Assembly: GCA_023052935.1 (NCBI GenBank)
Contig: CM041297.1
Span: forward strand, 109,979,563 to 110,043,562
DNA: 64,000 bases
Direction of reading: 5' to 3'
Origin: Piezodorus guildinii
Taxonomy: Eukaryota > Arthropoda > Insecta > Hemiptera > Pentatomidae
Position 1 is the first letter of the stretch, and every line of letters begins with the position of its first letter. Positions 11,801 to 22,640 of this stretch are shown here, piece after piece. The notes under the pieces were generated by a model. It had not been told where the DNA came from, did no database searches, and saw only the letters and a program-made list of their open reading frames with translations. The position numbers were made by a program, and so were the translations under genes.

Positions 11801-12070
11801 CGAACGGGGGACTAGTTTACCTCCGGATAATGAGCGTTTTACCTCAGAGGAATCCATGACTTTTGGTGATATTTTGTGAACTAAAATATGTGAGTAGGGC
11901 GTTCGAACCTACGTCACACCCTCCAGCAAGCCTGGGGGGCCGCTCTCATTGTTGGTCAGCGAGTCCATCGGACTTAGCCGGGAGGAGCTTCCGAGGAAAT
12001 TCCACCGACCATCCCCACATCCGCCACCCGTGGGACGCTCCCCATACGCGGTAATGAGATCCGCGCGAGG
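8831..12070 (-). mobile_element. RTE-clade non-LTR retrotransposon, nearly full length
   Basis: A 3.24 kb LINE on the minus strand, flanked by a perfect 13 bp target duplication GCAGATAATAATA (8818-8830 and 12071-12083). It has a 5' leader of about 210 bp and one long frame with an apurinic-type endonuclease followed by a reverse transcriptase. The 3' end is an (ATT)n tail in place of poly(A). Length, single frame and microsatellite tail all fit the RTE clade. Copying would be by target-primed reverse transcription. Two frameshifts in the RT region make this copy inactive. The target was a K element, so it inserted after K. Related fragments lie at 34305, 35894 and 48005. Confidence 0.9.
8849..11857 (-). 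pseudogene. RTE endonuclease-reverse transcriptase ORF, frameshifted
   Basis: The first open part runs from 11857 to 9896 (653 residues). The endonuclease is at about residues 36-280, with TWNVRSL, LQEVRWPG, ILGDANAKVG, IDHVLI and CGSDHELV in order. The RT fingers follow ([36 protein letters not shown]). Near 9928 one T is missing, so the expected YIDFKKAYDSI shifts out of frame. A second shift, one extra G, is near 9760. The rest, down to 8849, is open and carries LKQGDSLSPVLFNIAL, the catalytic YADD (GYADDLVLLG) and the RTE C-terminal block GRRPKGRPKRRWEDCVK. Apart from the two shifts the protein looks complete, which suggests fairly recent death. Confidence 0.88.
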
Positions 12071-12098
12071 GCAGATAATAATATAATAGATAATTTAA

Positions 12099-12624
12099 AC
12101 TATAAAAAATTGCCAATGTTTCAGAATAAATGCTTGAGACTAGTTGGTGGCGATCCGATACGGACACCAATTGATCTCATACATTACTGTTTGAATGTGC
12201 CTAGCATATCAACTTTCATTAACAAGTAAACTACAGATTTATTCAAAGCTTGTGATGATAGTCAGCATGACCATATTAGGGACATAGTAAATTATTCCAA
12301 AGCTGATTTAACGTATAAAAGTTATAAGCATAAGAGCCTAAAACATATTGTTCTATAGTAGTGATGATTTATTTTTTAACTTTTTTTTTAATTAATGATT
12401 TTTATATTTAATTATTTGTTTATATCTTTTCGTCTATGTCTGTCTCTTTAGAGGTAATTTTTTGTTCATTTTCCCACTATTTTTTTCTTATTTGTTAAAT
12501 TATGACTTAGTATTCTAATAATTGCTTACATGTAGAGTGTAAAAAAGCCCATCCGGTTAGAAACACCATCATATCTGTGCATCTTTGTATTTTATTTAAC
12601 ATTGAAAATAAAATGCTTATGAAA
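12099..12624 (+). mobile_element. 5'-truncated Jockey-like LINE fragment with 19 bp target duplication
   Basis: The fragment is flanked by the repeat AATATAATAGATAATTTAA (12080-12098 and 12625-12643). Its start translates to the tail of a reverse transcriptase protein (FQNKCLRLVGGDPIRTPIDL, then LNVPSISTFINK) before stops. An AT-rich 3' UTR and a short A-rich end follow. Both boundaries are clean and the target is again the K element, so this is an independent insertion 28 bp from the RTE. Confidence 0.8.
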
Positions 12625-12779
12625 AATATAATAGATAATTTAATGAAACACGTGTTTCTATTGAAACTATACTAAAATTCTTTAAACTTTTATCATCTCT
12701 GACATTATTTAAAAGTTATTTAATTGGTTTTAACAAAGGAGTTAAGTGAAAGTCGGGTGTTGCGCGCACCAGATTTTTT
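12625..12779 (-). mobile_element. K element, last part (resumes after insertions)
   Basis: Continuation of the K copy that begins at 8304. AAACACGTGTTTCTATTGAA, the arm GTTAAGTGAAAGTC and the outer TGTTGCGCGCACCAGATTTTT are in the expected order. Joined with 8304-8830 and 12084-12098 it restores one K unit of about 0.7 kb. Confidence 0.7.
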
Positions 12780-13302
12780 AAATTTAGTTAATAATTATTT
12801 TTTCTCTTTAACTAATTTAATTGACTGATCTTGACAAAAATAGAAATGGATCATTAATCAAACAATAAGCAACAGCACTTTAATCAATACAAGAATGATG
12901 CACATTATTTCATAATTGAAATATTGTGGTGTATGTAGACTTTTTTTACTAACTGTATAATAATGCATCTTTTGTTATTTAGTTCTTTTTTTTATTTATT
13001 AGTATTATTGTTTTATAATAAAATATTTTATAATAAAAACAAAAGTAAGAAAAAAAAAAAAAATTCAATCTTCCTTCCCCTATTACAAATATGAGGTTTC
13101 AAGTTTCCAAATATGCAGAATCCAAAAGTTGGATTTAAAAAAACGTTTTTTCTTATGATTATTAGGTCTATTGCTTTGATATTTGACATTGAAGACCAAC
13201 CAGGTCATCCCAATATGAACCTTAGAAACCTCAATCCACCACTTCATTTCAAAATCGCGCCTGATTTTATAAGTCTATAATAAACAATTTATAAAGATAA
13301 AA
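12780..13302. other. AT-rich spacer with a relic Tc1 end
   Basis: No gene was seen. Bases 12928-12962 (GGTGTATGTAGAC, then TTTTTTTACTAACTGTATA) match the right terminus of the Tc1 element ending near 14980, in the same orientation. This is a stray terminal relic of a related transposon. The rest is low-complexity AT sequence. Confidence 0.4.
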
Positions 13303-13409
13303 GAAAATATTAAAGAATTATTAAATCAGTTTACCAAGGCGTTTAAAACGCAAAAAAACTGTTTAAAAAAACTGTTGGTAAACTGATTTAATAACTCTTT
13401 AATATTTTC
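13303..13409. repeat. 35 bp inverted repeat with 37 nt loop
   Basis: Left arm 13303-13337 and right arm 13375-13409 pair over 35 bp with one mismatch. Both contain TTAAATCAGTTTACC or its complement. The loop is 13338-13374. It could be a tiny foldback element or a hairpin-forming transcript; nothing identifies which. Confidence 0.75.
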
Positions 13410-13559
13410 AGAATGATGTTCATGTATTGATTAAAGTTATGTTTTATCATATTTTTTAATTTAATTAGGTCTGTAGAAGATTAAATAGTGCTTATAATAT
13501 CATTTCGGAATTGAATACATAACAAATGCTTCATAATAAATGTTTGCCACTGTTTGTTA

Positions 13560-14985
13560 CAACAAGTAAGTCTACATACACCTTAGTATAATCCTTTGAA
13601 TGTCTACAAACATTTGATTTGTTTACATTCATAGAGGTTTTCTGTTGTTTTATTTCCTAATTTAATTTGTTTGAACCAAATTCAAGTGAAAAGAACTGCT
13701 CAAAATGGAAATTACTCGAGAGATTAGGCAGTTAATTGTTGATCATCAAACCGCAGGGTTATCATTACGCGAAATCGGGAAAATTTCTAATAAAAGTGTT
13801 TCGACGGTTCAGGCTGTTATTCGAAATTATAATACAACAGGTTGCATTGCAAGTAGGCCGAGATCAGGACGGCCAGAAAAGCTCCAGTGTTACCATGAGC
13901 GTATGAGCTTAAGAAGTATTAATGAAAAGCCTAAAATAAGTGCTCCTATATTAGCTACTAATTTATTTCAGGATTACAACAGTGAAGTGACACCTCAAAC
14001 GGAACGCAATTCACTAAAAGAAAATAATCTTAAATCGTGAAGGGCTCGCAAGAAGCCGTTTATTAGCAAAGTTAACCGACCTGAGCGTTTGGCATTTGCG
14101 AAATGTTACCTTGATAATCCTACTAGTTCTTGGGACAAAGTCATTTTCACAGATAAGTCCACATTTAATATTTTCGTTGCTGATGACAACGTTAGAGTGC
14201 GGAGGAGAAAAAACGAGGCCATGAAATTGAAAAACTTATACCCGACAGTTAAGCACGGAGGAGCAGGGATCATGGTTTGGGGATCTATGGCTTCAGCTGG
14301 AATAGGCAGCTTAAAAGTCATCGAGGAAATAATGGATCGATATGTATAAATAGATATCTAACACGAAATCTGCGACCCAGTGCTATCAAGTTAGCCCTAG
14401 AATGTAATTGTGTTTTTCAGCAAGATAACGATCCTAAACATCGTGCCAGAAGGGTCGAAGAATGGTTGCTTAAGAACACCATCGCAATCGCCTGGTCTTA
14501 ATCCCATAGAGCACCTCTGGCAGGATCTTAAAATGAGGCTGAGGCGTCACAAAATAAAAAATAAACTGCAACTCTCAGAGACCCTCAAGAAGGAATGGTT
14601 GAAAACGGATCCAAGTTTTCCAAAAAAAATAGTTACCTGGATGAACAATCGTTTGAGAGAGGTGATTAAAATAAAGAAGGTCCCACAGATCATTAGAAAA
14701 TTTTTTGTTTATTATTTATGTTGATAATTATTTTCATATACAAAACATATCTGCCGTGTATGCAACTTTTTTTGTGAAAACGTGTCGTAACTTCTTCTAT
14801 ACTATTTTCTGTCGTGTTTATACAATTTTTAAACGACTTTAAAATGTACTAAATTAATCAAAAGGGCCTGTATTTAAAAGGAAAAAATAAATAAATTATT
14901 TTATCTGTTTTTCCCTATTGCTTTCAACCCACATCTTCAAATTAATAATAAGTGTATGCAGACGTTTTCACTAACTGTATATCCT
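13560..14985 (+). mobile_element. Tc1-like DNA transposon (inactive)
   Basis: The right terminus is GTGTATGCAGACGTTTTCAC followed by TAACTGTATA (14952-14981). The left terminus is a decayed inverted counterpart, AAGTAAGTCTACATACACC, near 13565. The ~1.4 kb length and one transposase gene in the middle are normal for Tc1. Cut-and-paste transposition into TA sites is the family behaviour. This copy has lost part of its left end and its gene is broken. Confidence 0.8.
13705..14724 (+). pseudogene. Tc1-family transposase, broken DD34E gene
   Basis: The start at 13705 opens with a helix-turn-helix of the paired type (LSLREIGKISNKSVSTVQAV, residues about 20-40) and the linker RPRSGRP. The frame meets TGA at 14038-14040 and then continues in the same frame to about 14349. 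The catalytic core can be followed through two further shifts. The first Asp is in VIFTDKSTFNIF, the second in FQQDNDPKH (after a shift near 14345), and the Glu in SPGLNPIEHLWQDL (after a shift near 14490). All three catalytic residues survive, but one stop and two frameshifts rule out function. Fewer than five disabling changes suggests moderate age. Confidence 0.85.
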
Positions 14986-15731
14986 CAAATGTCTAATTCA
15001 AAATGTCATTTATATCACATTTCAGGTTTATATAACATGGACATTTAATACACCTTCTGTAGTAAGCAGGACATATACGTTATTTACTGAAAATTTCGTA
15101 ACATTTACCACGCACTATCTTATCTATACGAATTGTTTTTATCACTAATCATATCTTAATGAGGACCTGTTCTTCCATTCAACAAAGAAATTGAAAGTTA
15201 TTAATTAGATTGATTGATAAATACAAGTTATGAAGTTTGAATGAGTTTAGTAATTTTCAGATAGACAAACTGAATGAAATCTCGAGGTATCTTCATCAAG
15301 AGATGGTAAAATTATAAGATTGTTAAGAGTCGTTACTTTGCGACACGTTAATAACGTTTCACAAATAACGATTACAGATTTCAAAGGTGGCCATGAATAA
15401 GATAATTCATTTTTATTTCATTTTTAGTACAAAAGTAATACGACCTTGAATGAGGCAATGTTGAATTTTCAAAGAAATTATGAGAGAAAAATTGTAGACG
15501 CGGATCTCTTATTATTGTTAATGACTGTCTACTACTGTTATAAACTGTTTACTACTGTCTAACTGTTAATGACAAAAATAAAGGCTTATTTATTCAGTGG
15601 TTAAATACCGATACGAATATCAATCACAGCTAAAATGTATATTTGCAATTCAATAGAATTAAAAAAAAAAAAAATCAGTGATAAATATATATCATAACTC
15701 AGACATTAATTAAAAAAAAAAAAAAAAAAAA
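14986..15731. other. Intergenic, no gene seen
   Basis: AT-rich with no coding frame or recognised repeat. The ACTGTTATAAACTGTTTACT-like sequence at 15530-15570 is a short local repetition (CTACTGT, three times). Confidence 0.3.
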
Positions 15732-16478
15732 ACCTGGTGCAGGCAACATACAACTTTCACTTACCTCCGCTTTTAGAATCGATTAAAGAATTTTCAAATA
15801 CAGTAAGAGATAAAAATGAGTGAAACCATTAAAGAATTAGTTAAATGGAATTTCTATAGAAATATGTTTTATTATATTATTATCTAAAATAATCACTTAG
15901 TTTTATCAGATTTTCACCACTCTTTATTAACTTTTAAAAGCTTGTGTATGAGATGATATTTTTTCTAAAATCCTTAGCTTTCCAACGGTATATTATACAC
16001 GTACATGTATATTACTGTTCTTAAGTTCAAAAACAAAAAAAATTGCATTCAACAAATATATTTGCAATTTTCTCATTTAGTTGGATATCGAATTCCTTCA
16101 ACTTATATATATTTTTTTTATACCTGTTTTTTAGCAATGCTGATCAGACCATATGTTTAATTTGTTCGAATCTACAGAATTAAAGGTATAGGAATAAAAT
16201 TGAAAATACCTGCATTTAAACCCTGTCAGACTATTTCAATCAGAATGAAACCTACATCATATTAAAGTCCATTAAATTTCACATCGATATAGTGGGTTTA
16301 ATCAAAATCGTCGGAACCGTTTTTGAGAACATCATAAAAAGGTGCAATATGCATGGTATAAAGTGGCTCTTCTGGTTAGCCGATTTTGATGAAGTTTTTG
16401 TAACATCTCGGGCGTATAGTTGTCTTAAATATGAAATTTCAGTTTCATAGGACTTTTCGTTTCCGCCCGAAAGTTACA

Positions 16479-16502
16479 AACACACACACACACACACACA
16501 CA
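16479..16502 (+). repeat. (CA)n microsatellite
   Basis: About twelve CA units inside a K element, at the place where other K copies also carry a short CA or TG run (4478-4495, 6500). The run seems to be an inherited part of the element. Confidence 0.9.
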
Positions 16503-16508
16503 TACCCG

Positions 16509-16715
16509 CATGTGTGGTCCTAGGATTTTTTAATGGGAGTAACAAATCCTTAGTTATGTCGTTCTTCGGAGGGGGCGTTAAAAGGTGGTCCCCAGCCTGT
16601 AAGATGTCAGGTACTCGTTAAAGATCCCTATCCTAATAAAACCTGGATAGGCAAAATTTAGGACTCCAACTTAAAATTTGCATAAAATTACGTTAAATAA
16701 ATAAACAAACACACA
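16509..16715 (+). mobile_element. tRNA-derived SINE, family C (5' truncated)
   Basis: Starts at GTGTGGTCCTAGGATTTTTT and ends in AAATAAATAAACAAAC. The body blocks CGTTAAAAGGTGGTCC, TGTCAGGTACTCGTTAA and CCTGGATAGGCAAAATTTAG match the copy at 63190. The tRNA-like head is missing. It is nested in a K element. Confidence 0.7.
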
Positions 16716-16993
16716 CACACAAACCTTTTTGCGGGACTTGGTTATTTGGACTCTGAGGACCCTAAAACGTGTATTTCCGTTGAAAACTGGAATTAGAAAA
16801 TTTTCACGATCGCAATATTTTCCCTAACTATATATAGTAAGTGAAAGTAACAAGCTTCCCAAGAGTGAAAAATGTCACAATTAACTATTATTGATACTTA
16901 ATATATCAAATATCAAAATACGAAACACACAGTAAGCTATGCTAATATCAGTACAAATAACTGAGTTTCACAGAAAGTTCAGTGAGTGTGCTA

Positions 16994-17229
16994 ATAGAAA
17001 CATATGTTTTATTAAAAAAACAGTTATTTTTATCGGCTTTTCATCACTCTTTATTAACTTTTACAAGCTTGTGTATAAGATAATGTTTTCCCTAAAATCA
17101 TTAGCTTTCCAACGGTATATTACACATGTATATTACTGTTCTTATGTTCTAAATCTGGAATTCGAAAATTTTCACGATTGCAATACTTTCCCTTACTATA
17201 TATTTCATATATAGGTAAGTGAAAGTAAA
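16994..17229 (+). mobile_element. K element, internally deleted copy
   Basis: Begins in the K interior (TAGAAACATATGTTTTATT), keeps CTTTCCAACGGTATATTAC, then jumps to AATTCGAAAATTTTCACGA and ends with ATAGGTAAGTGAAAGT. The left end is missing or unrecognisable. Confidence 0.65.
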
Positions 17230-17783
17230 ATGATTCTAACGTGGAAATAATAACAACCCAAAACTTCACATTATTTTCATAAATACTAAATAGAAAATTA
17301 TGGGATGATTTTTAATTACTTCATTACATACCTCCTCTCACATCCCATCGACACTTCGGTTGACCATGAACAAAATAATCATAGCTTTATTTTATTCAAT
17401 GATTAAAATATTTACATTTACAGAAAATTCATGCCTTTTTTTGGTGTTTTTTTTTCTTAACTGCTGGTGCATTTTTATGTATTTAAAAAATAAATTGCTT
17501 CATAATTATGAGAAACACGCAACGCTGACTATAAGTTCCTGACGACTATCACAGCTGATTGATGGGGAAGATAGGATAGGCTCAGCTAAAGCTAATCAAC
17601 ATTGTCTTTATCTCGATAAGAAGGAGGTCTCACTTTCAGTAGATTTAGGTCGCACTGGGGGAGAGAAATCGAAGACAATCGATTCATTAGATCTTGCTGC
17701 CAATTTCTTTATCGCACTTTCGCGATATGTATGTAGAGAGAAGGAGAAGGAAAAAAAGTTGTTGAAATAATTGAGACGTTGAG
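17230..17783. other. Non-coding stretch with one higher-complexity patch
   Basis: 17540-17720 is less AT-rich and non-repetitive within the window (GGTCGCACTGGGGGAGAG, TTTATCGCACTTTCGCGATA). A 65-residue minus-strand frame covers part of it but shows no domain, signal or membrane segment, and I do not call it a gene. It could be an old regulatory segment. Confidence 0.3.
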
Positions 17784-19007
17784 TTCCAAAAAGTACTATA
17801 TCCACTTTAGATAATTTTACAGGAAACGCAAAAATCGTTCATTTATTTATTACTAGACCAATTTACTTGATTCTTTTTTTATTAAAATATAAAGTTGATT
17901 TTTTACTTTATTAAAAACTTATTTTTCCAAATGATTCCACTTTCTCATGACTTTTTAACAATATAATATGGATATAGTACTTTTTGGAACGAATTAAAAG
18001 GGATATAGTACTTTATGGAAGAATATAACGCGAGATAACAGTCACTATAACCTTCGTGATACAACATTACTCACAACTAACGTCTTTATAATGTTAATTA
18101 CTAAGTTTTGTATATTCCCTTATTATCATTCTGAGAAATATCTTTCCTTGTTGTTTAACTAGATTTTATTGTGTATTTAATGAAGAATATTCAAAGGACC
18201 TTTTATTTATTTTTGGAACTATAATAAGAAAGTATGTAATTATCAAATTTGTTTTGAACTTTTACTTATTCTTTCTGTGAATTTAACAAATGTATTTATA
18301 TTATTAACTACGAGTAAACAATATCTAACTATAAAGACATATAAATAAATAACTTTTTTTTCGGTCTTTTACCTAGTTTTTTTGTACGGCTAGTTTTTCT
18401 ATTAGGTTTTTCTTCTTATATTTACTAAGGTGAGGGGATTTTAATTCCCACCATTTGCTGGATAAAATACGATTATTCTATTAAGATATGAGTTTCTTAA
18501 GATTTTTGTATCAAATTTATGTGACTGAAAGATGAAATACTATGAAAACAATTTAATTGAGAACCGAAGCGACGCAATTATGTTGTTTAAAACAACCTGA
18601 AAACTGATTATTAGATTAAAACCATTGTTCAAAATAATAGCAGTGTTTAAAGACGTATTAAATGAAAATGCAGAAAATGAAAAAAACAATAAATTATTGG
18701 TGATATATTACGGGGTTAGGTGCTTCTGCCGTACGATAAAAAATACAGTACTTTTGGGGAGGAAATGAAAGGAAAGGTTATATTTGTTTACAGAGGATAT
18801 AGTACCTTTTGGAAGGAAATGTTTTTAGTAACTTTCGAAATGAAATGAAATTTGGATTTAGTACTTTTTGGAATGAAGTACAATTTTAAAATATGTTTTT
18901 AGAGGATTTCTCTGTTTTTAAGATAAAATCTGATGACGGATTTAAATAAAACTAAACCAAATATTTCAAAATATCAATTTCGAGATGTCCTTTAGTAACT
19001 TTTGGAA
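17784..19007. repeat. Scattered cluster of a 20-base motif (GGATATAGTACTTTTTGGAA)
   Basis: Copies occur at 17784-17803 (reverse), 17970-17989, 18001-18020, 18742-18759, 18795-18814, 18823-18840 (weaker), 18854-18873 and 18988-19007. They are identical or differ at a few positions. Spacing is irregular and most of the intervening sequence is unrelated, so this is not a simple tandem repeat. No gene is present in the interval. Confidence 0.6.
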
Positions 19008-19397
19008 ATCAACATCTCAATTATGCCCTCATTGGAAAATAAAAATTGAACAATATTAGACATAATTCTATTTAGATTCAGTCGCGCTTATTGACTCCTT
19101 AGAAATGAAGTGTCCTTTCTCGCTTGACAAAACCTCAATACGAGGAAACCTTGAATTGTATAAAAACGAAAAATGATGTCTCAGAGTTAGAAACTCTTTA
19201 TTTTGGGTAAAATAAGAATATAGTATTCAGTGGATTGTTATCGTGTAGTCCATAACAGCATCTAGATTACGTACCTCTTCTCAGGGTCTCTCAGTCATGA
19301 GGCACATATTTCCAACAACCTTTCGTTTAGCAATATAGAGAGTCCGACCACAAATAAGGCTCATTACGACATTTCAAGTTCTTTTTTTACTAAAAAA

Positions 19398-19690
19398 AAA
19401 AGAAACCTATACCTCTGTTACCCACGAAGGGTTTAGTATTAATTAGTAGTATTAATATATAGAGATTGGTAGTGTTTCTATGCTGAGATCACGTTTAGAC
19501 GCAAGTTTTCCCCTAATTTTTAGTTATCCATTTTATAAACTTTCTATAGAAGTTGGTTGTGCCCCAAGTGGGTCTTCAAGGGTTACCCCACGTGTGTAAT
19601 AATGGAAAAAAAAATCTGCATCAGCTTGGATTCGTATCCGAGAGCCAAAGAACAGTAGAATAGGGCTCTATCCACTAAACCACTAGCAGT
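19398..19690 (-). mobile_element. tRNA-derived SINE, family B
   Basis: On the minus strand the head reads CTAGTGGTTTAGTGGATAGAG with a B-box-like GGATACGAATCCAAG. The body follows (CACTTGGGGCACAACC) and the 3' part reads CCCTTCGTGGGTAACAGAGG. It is a diverged but recognisable copy. Confidence 0.7.
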
Positions 19691-19861
19691 AATATCTTAT
19701 AAATTTCAATAAAATGTAACAAAAATATGAATATTGCCTACAATATTCGTTATGAAGGTCTGGAACTCTCCTTTAAGTTTCTTCTACCTAACAAATTTTC
19801 TTGAGGAAAAATTAAGAAGTAATCTGTACCTCAACAACATGTGTTAAGTACATATCTAAAT

Positions 19862-20095
19862 TCGTACAGTTTCACGGCCAACGGCCGTGCAAGTAGGTGA
19901 TTGGGCCTCCATCATGCTCAACTACCAGGTCACCCCTCCATAATATTGGGAACCTACTTTATAGAGGCTGGATGTGCCCCAGGAGGGTCTCCATACCCCT
20001 GGGTCGCTCCACGGCTAAAATAACAGATTAAATAATTCTGTCTTAGCCAGGTTTGAACCTGGGACCTGGAGAACAGTAGACTAACGAAGCTCCTA
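19862..20095 (-). mobile_element. tRNA-derived SINE, family B
   Basis: On the minus strand the B box is CCCAGGTTCAAACCTGG near 20060. The body includes CCTGGGGCACATCCAGCC and GGCCGTTGGCCGTGAAACTG. It lies about 170 bp from the previous copy in the same orientation. Confidence 0.65.
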
Positions 20096-20257
20096 TATAA
20101 TGAGTACATAATTATTGAATATTTATTTTTTTAGTTCTTATTATTAGTAGCTTTATATCTATAAATAAATAATAATAGTGAATAAATAAATTTAAAAAAA
20201 TAAACCGTAAGAAAAGAAGAAAAAAGATCATTAATAATCAAAGTTAATGAATTATGT

Positions 20258-20433
20258 GGGAGAAGTTGGTTCAGGGTGCAGTCAATAAAACACACAATTG
20301 AGTATAAACTTAATTTATTGGTGTATTAATTTTTAAAATTTATTTAACTGGTGTATTAATTAATTTACACCAGTAAATTATGTTTATACTTAATTGTGTG
20401 TTCTATTGACTGCACCCTGAACCAACTTCTCCC
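20258..20433. repeat. Foldback: 73 bp inverted repeat
   Basis: Arms 20258-20330 and 20361-20433 begin and end with GGGAGAAGTTGGTTCAGGGT and its complement. They pair over about 73 bp with a handful of mismatches. The inner part contains two copies of ACTGGTGTATTAATT-like sequence. The compact size and lack of genes suggest a foldback MITE; transcribed, it would form a long hairpin. Confidence 0.8.
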
Positions 20434-20477
20434 AAATAAACATACACAGTCAAGCATTCTCACTTCATTCTTAAAGA

Positions 20478-21540
20478 ATTATGAATGAATGAAAAAAGAA
20501 CTTTATTCTGGGACTAAGTCTTTTGAGAATAATACACATGTACAAAAAAATAAAGATTACAACTGGCCAAAAAAACACATAAAAAAACTAATAATATTAA
20601 TAATTGCAATAATTATTTACAATTATTTTAATTGATGTAAAGAGAGAGAAATGAAAAATATAAATTAAAAAAATACAGTAATATCTAAATGTAATATAGA
20701 ACTAACAAGACAAACAAAACAAAAAACATTAGAATAATTAAAAATAGAGATGAAAATAAACTTTACTATCGTTTATGGTATGAAGTGTAGACATTTCTCA
20801 CATCACTTTAATCGCTGTACTGAAATTAGTTGGCATCTGATTAGGAAGCAAGAGGATGTTTAAAAAGGAGAGATTTGAAAGAAGATTGGGAATGAGAATG
20901 ACGGATGTGTGATGGGATAGTATTCCATAAGAAAGTGGACCGGGCTAAGAAGGAAAATTCATATTTTTTGGTTCTATGGGAAGGCGTAGAGAGATCGGAA
21001 AGACGGGATCTGGTTTCCTGAGTATGGATTGTGGATTTAAATTGCAAGAGGCTATAGATGTAAGAGAAGACTTTGGGAGGTGGGAGCGGATGACTTGATA
21101 GAGAAAGGAACCAAGGAAATATTGCCTTCGAATCGAGAGAAATAGCCAATTTGACTCATCATAGAAGTGGAACACATGTGACCGTCTAGAGGTACCGAAG
21201 ACAAATCTTAAGAAACAGTTCATGACTCGTTTCAATCTGCCCTCAAGCAACCTCGAGAGCCCACCATATACCGCACAACTATAGTCAAAATGGGGGAAAA
21301 TAAGAGAGGATACAAGGAGCTTCCGGAAGGATTGTGGGAGAAGGTGACGGGACCGATGAAATAGTTTTAGTGTGCTGATAGATCTTTTGGAAATTCGGGC
21401 AATATGGGTTTCCAGGATAAGTTTTGGTCAAGGATTACGCCTAGGTTTTGACGAGAGGTGAAGGTAATAGGTGATGATCAAGCAAAGAGAAGGAAGGTGA
21501 TGATAGAACTAAGGAGGAAATTGGAACGATTAAAATTATG
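20478..21540 (-). mobile_element. CR1-like LINE, 3' half (degenerate)
   Basis: On the minus strand a decayed RT C-terminus can be read in two frames. Landmarks are SRQNLGVILDQNLSW near 21450, LEGRLKRVMNCFLRFVFGT near 21200, and the closing block RSTFLWNTIPSHIRHSHSQS near 20900. The last block is the F.VR...WN.LP..IR motif usual at the C-terminus of CR1/L2-type LINEs. The 3' UTR ends in (ATTC)n, seen here as ATGAATGAATGAA at 20480. Stops and frameshifts are present. The copy at 60847 is the same family. Confidence 0.75.
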
Positions 21541-22496
21541 CATTGTAAAGAAATTACACAAGTTCATGATTTTAAATTTACGAACCAATTATATTATAAC
21601 GAAATATTATAATTAGTAAGGAACTTTATGGGCGTAAGGATTTAGCCGTTTGTCGCCATAAAACCCTTCCCCTACCTACCTATAAATAAATTCATTATTT
21701 CATATTAATAAAATTTAGCCAAAATACACACAATTCAAAGAAAAAATAAGCAAATAATGAATTTAAAAAAAAAAAGAAAGAAGCAAAACAAATATTTTAT
21801 TGAATGTACTGATTATAGAAATTCGCAGTGGCATTTTTAGATTGCCTAGAAAATATCAAGTTTTTCAAGAAATGTGTTAATGTTATGACACGGTGATATT
21901 TACTTCGACATACATTACCTATTATACTGTTATAAAGCTGTTGACTTTTATTGGTGTGAGAGGAAGTTGTGCAATGTACGCAGAGTACCAGATTTTCTAA
22001 ATTAATATGTTATTTCATTTTTTAGTCTCAAAGGTTTCTTAACAGTCCAGAGCGGGGTAAGAGTACTTGAAATGAAATGACTGCTTTTCGAATCAATAAG
22101 CCTCAAAACGAGTGAAACGTGTTGATCTCAAAACGATTTTGCATGTTTTAATTCAATTTTTAAATTAACGCTTCAAAGTATTGCATATTATGTCGGAGAA
22201 TATGCTTCCATTCCTCTTCTCTCCGATGCTGCACCTCGACCATAGCTTTATTAAAATCATGAAGATTGTTTTTGAAAATTAAAAAAAAACAATGTAAACT
22301 TGTGTTTTCGTAAACAATTTTTTTTGGAAATCCTTATTTTAGAAAATTTTATATAATTTTTTTGACAAATTAGTTTGATCCGTTGAGGAGAACAAATAGT
22401 TTTTTTCTATTTTTCACTATAGGGGGCACACTCTCGATAAAATTCGAAAAAATATATATATTACGGAGAACCATATAATGAAAAAAAAAAAAAAAA
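21541..22496. other. Intergenic, no gene seen
   Basis: AT-rich, with several short T or A runs and no recognisable repeat or coding frame. Confidence 0.3.
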
Positions 22497-22640
22497 ACTA
22501 TACCACTTTCAACCCATGAAGGGTCTTGGGCTCAGTCATATAGAGATTCATACTGTTTCTAGGCCAACGGCAGTGCAATGAGGTGATTAGGTCTTGATCA
22601 CGCTCAGCCGCAAGGTTGTGAAGTAGCAACAAATTGAAGG
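22497..22640 (-). mobile_element. tRNA-derived SINE, family B, 3' fragment
   Basis: Contains CCCATGAAGGGTCTTGGGCT, ATAGAGATTCATACTGTTTC and GGCCAACGGCAGTGCAATG, matching the 3' half of family B in reverse orientation. The tRNA-like head is missing. Confidence 0.6.

Larger units (their letters stand above)
15732..16850 (+). mobile_element. K element, most complete copy (with a nested SINE)
   Basis: Runs from the outer left end ACCTGGTGCAGGCAACATAC, through ACTTTCACTTACCTCCG, to the right arm TAGTAAGTGAAAGT. The interior blocks are TTTCCAACGGTATATTA, TTGGATATCGAATT, CGGAACCGTTTTTGAGA, AAAGTGGCTCTTCTGGTTAG, TTTCCGCCCGAAAGTTAC, GACTTGGTTATTTGGACTC and TTTTCACGATCGCAATA. A (CA)n run and a family C SINE interrupt it near the right end. 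There is no transposase. Confidence 0.75.

Noticed and set aside
13705..14724. Functional Tc1 transposase
   Set aside because: One in-frame stop and two frameshifts.
17608..17805. 65-residue minus-strand frame
   Set aside because: No domain, no homolog recognised, and it includes one copy of the 20-base motif; insufficient for a gene.
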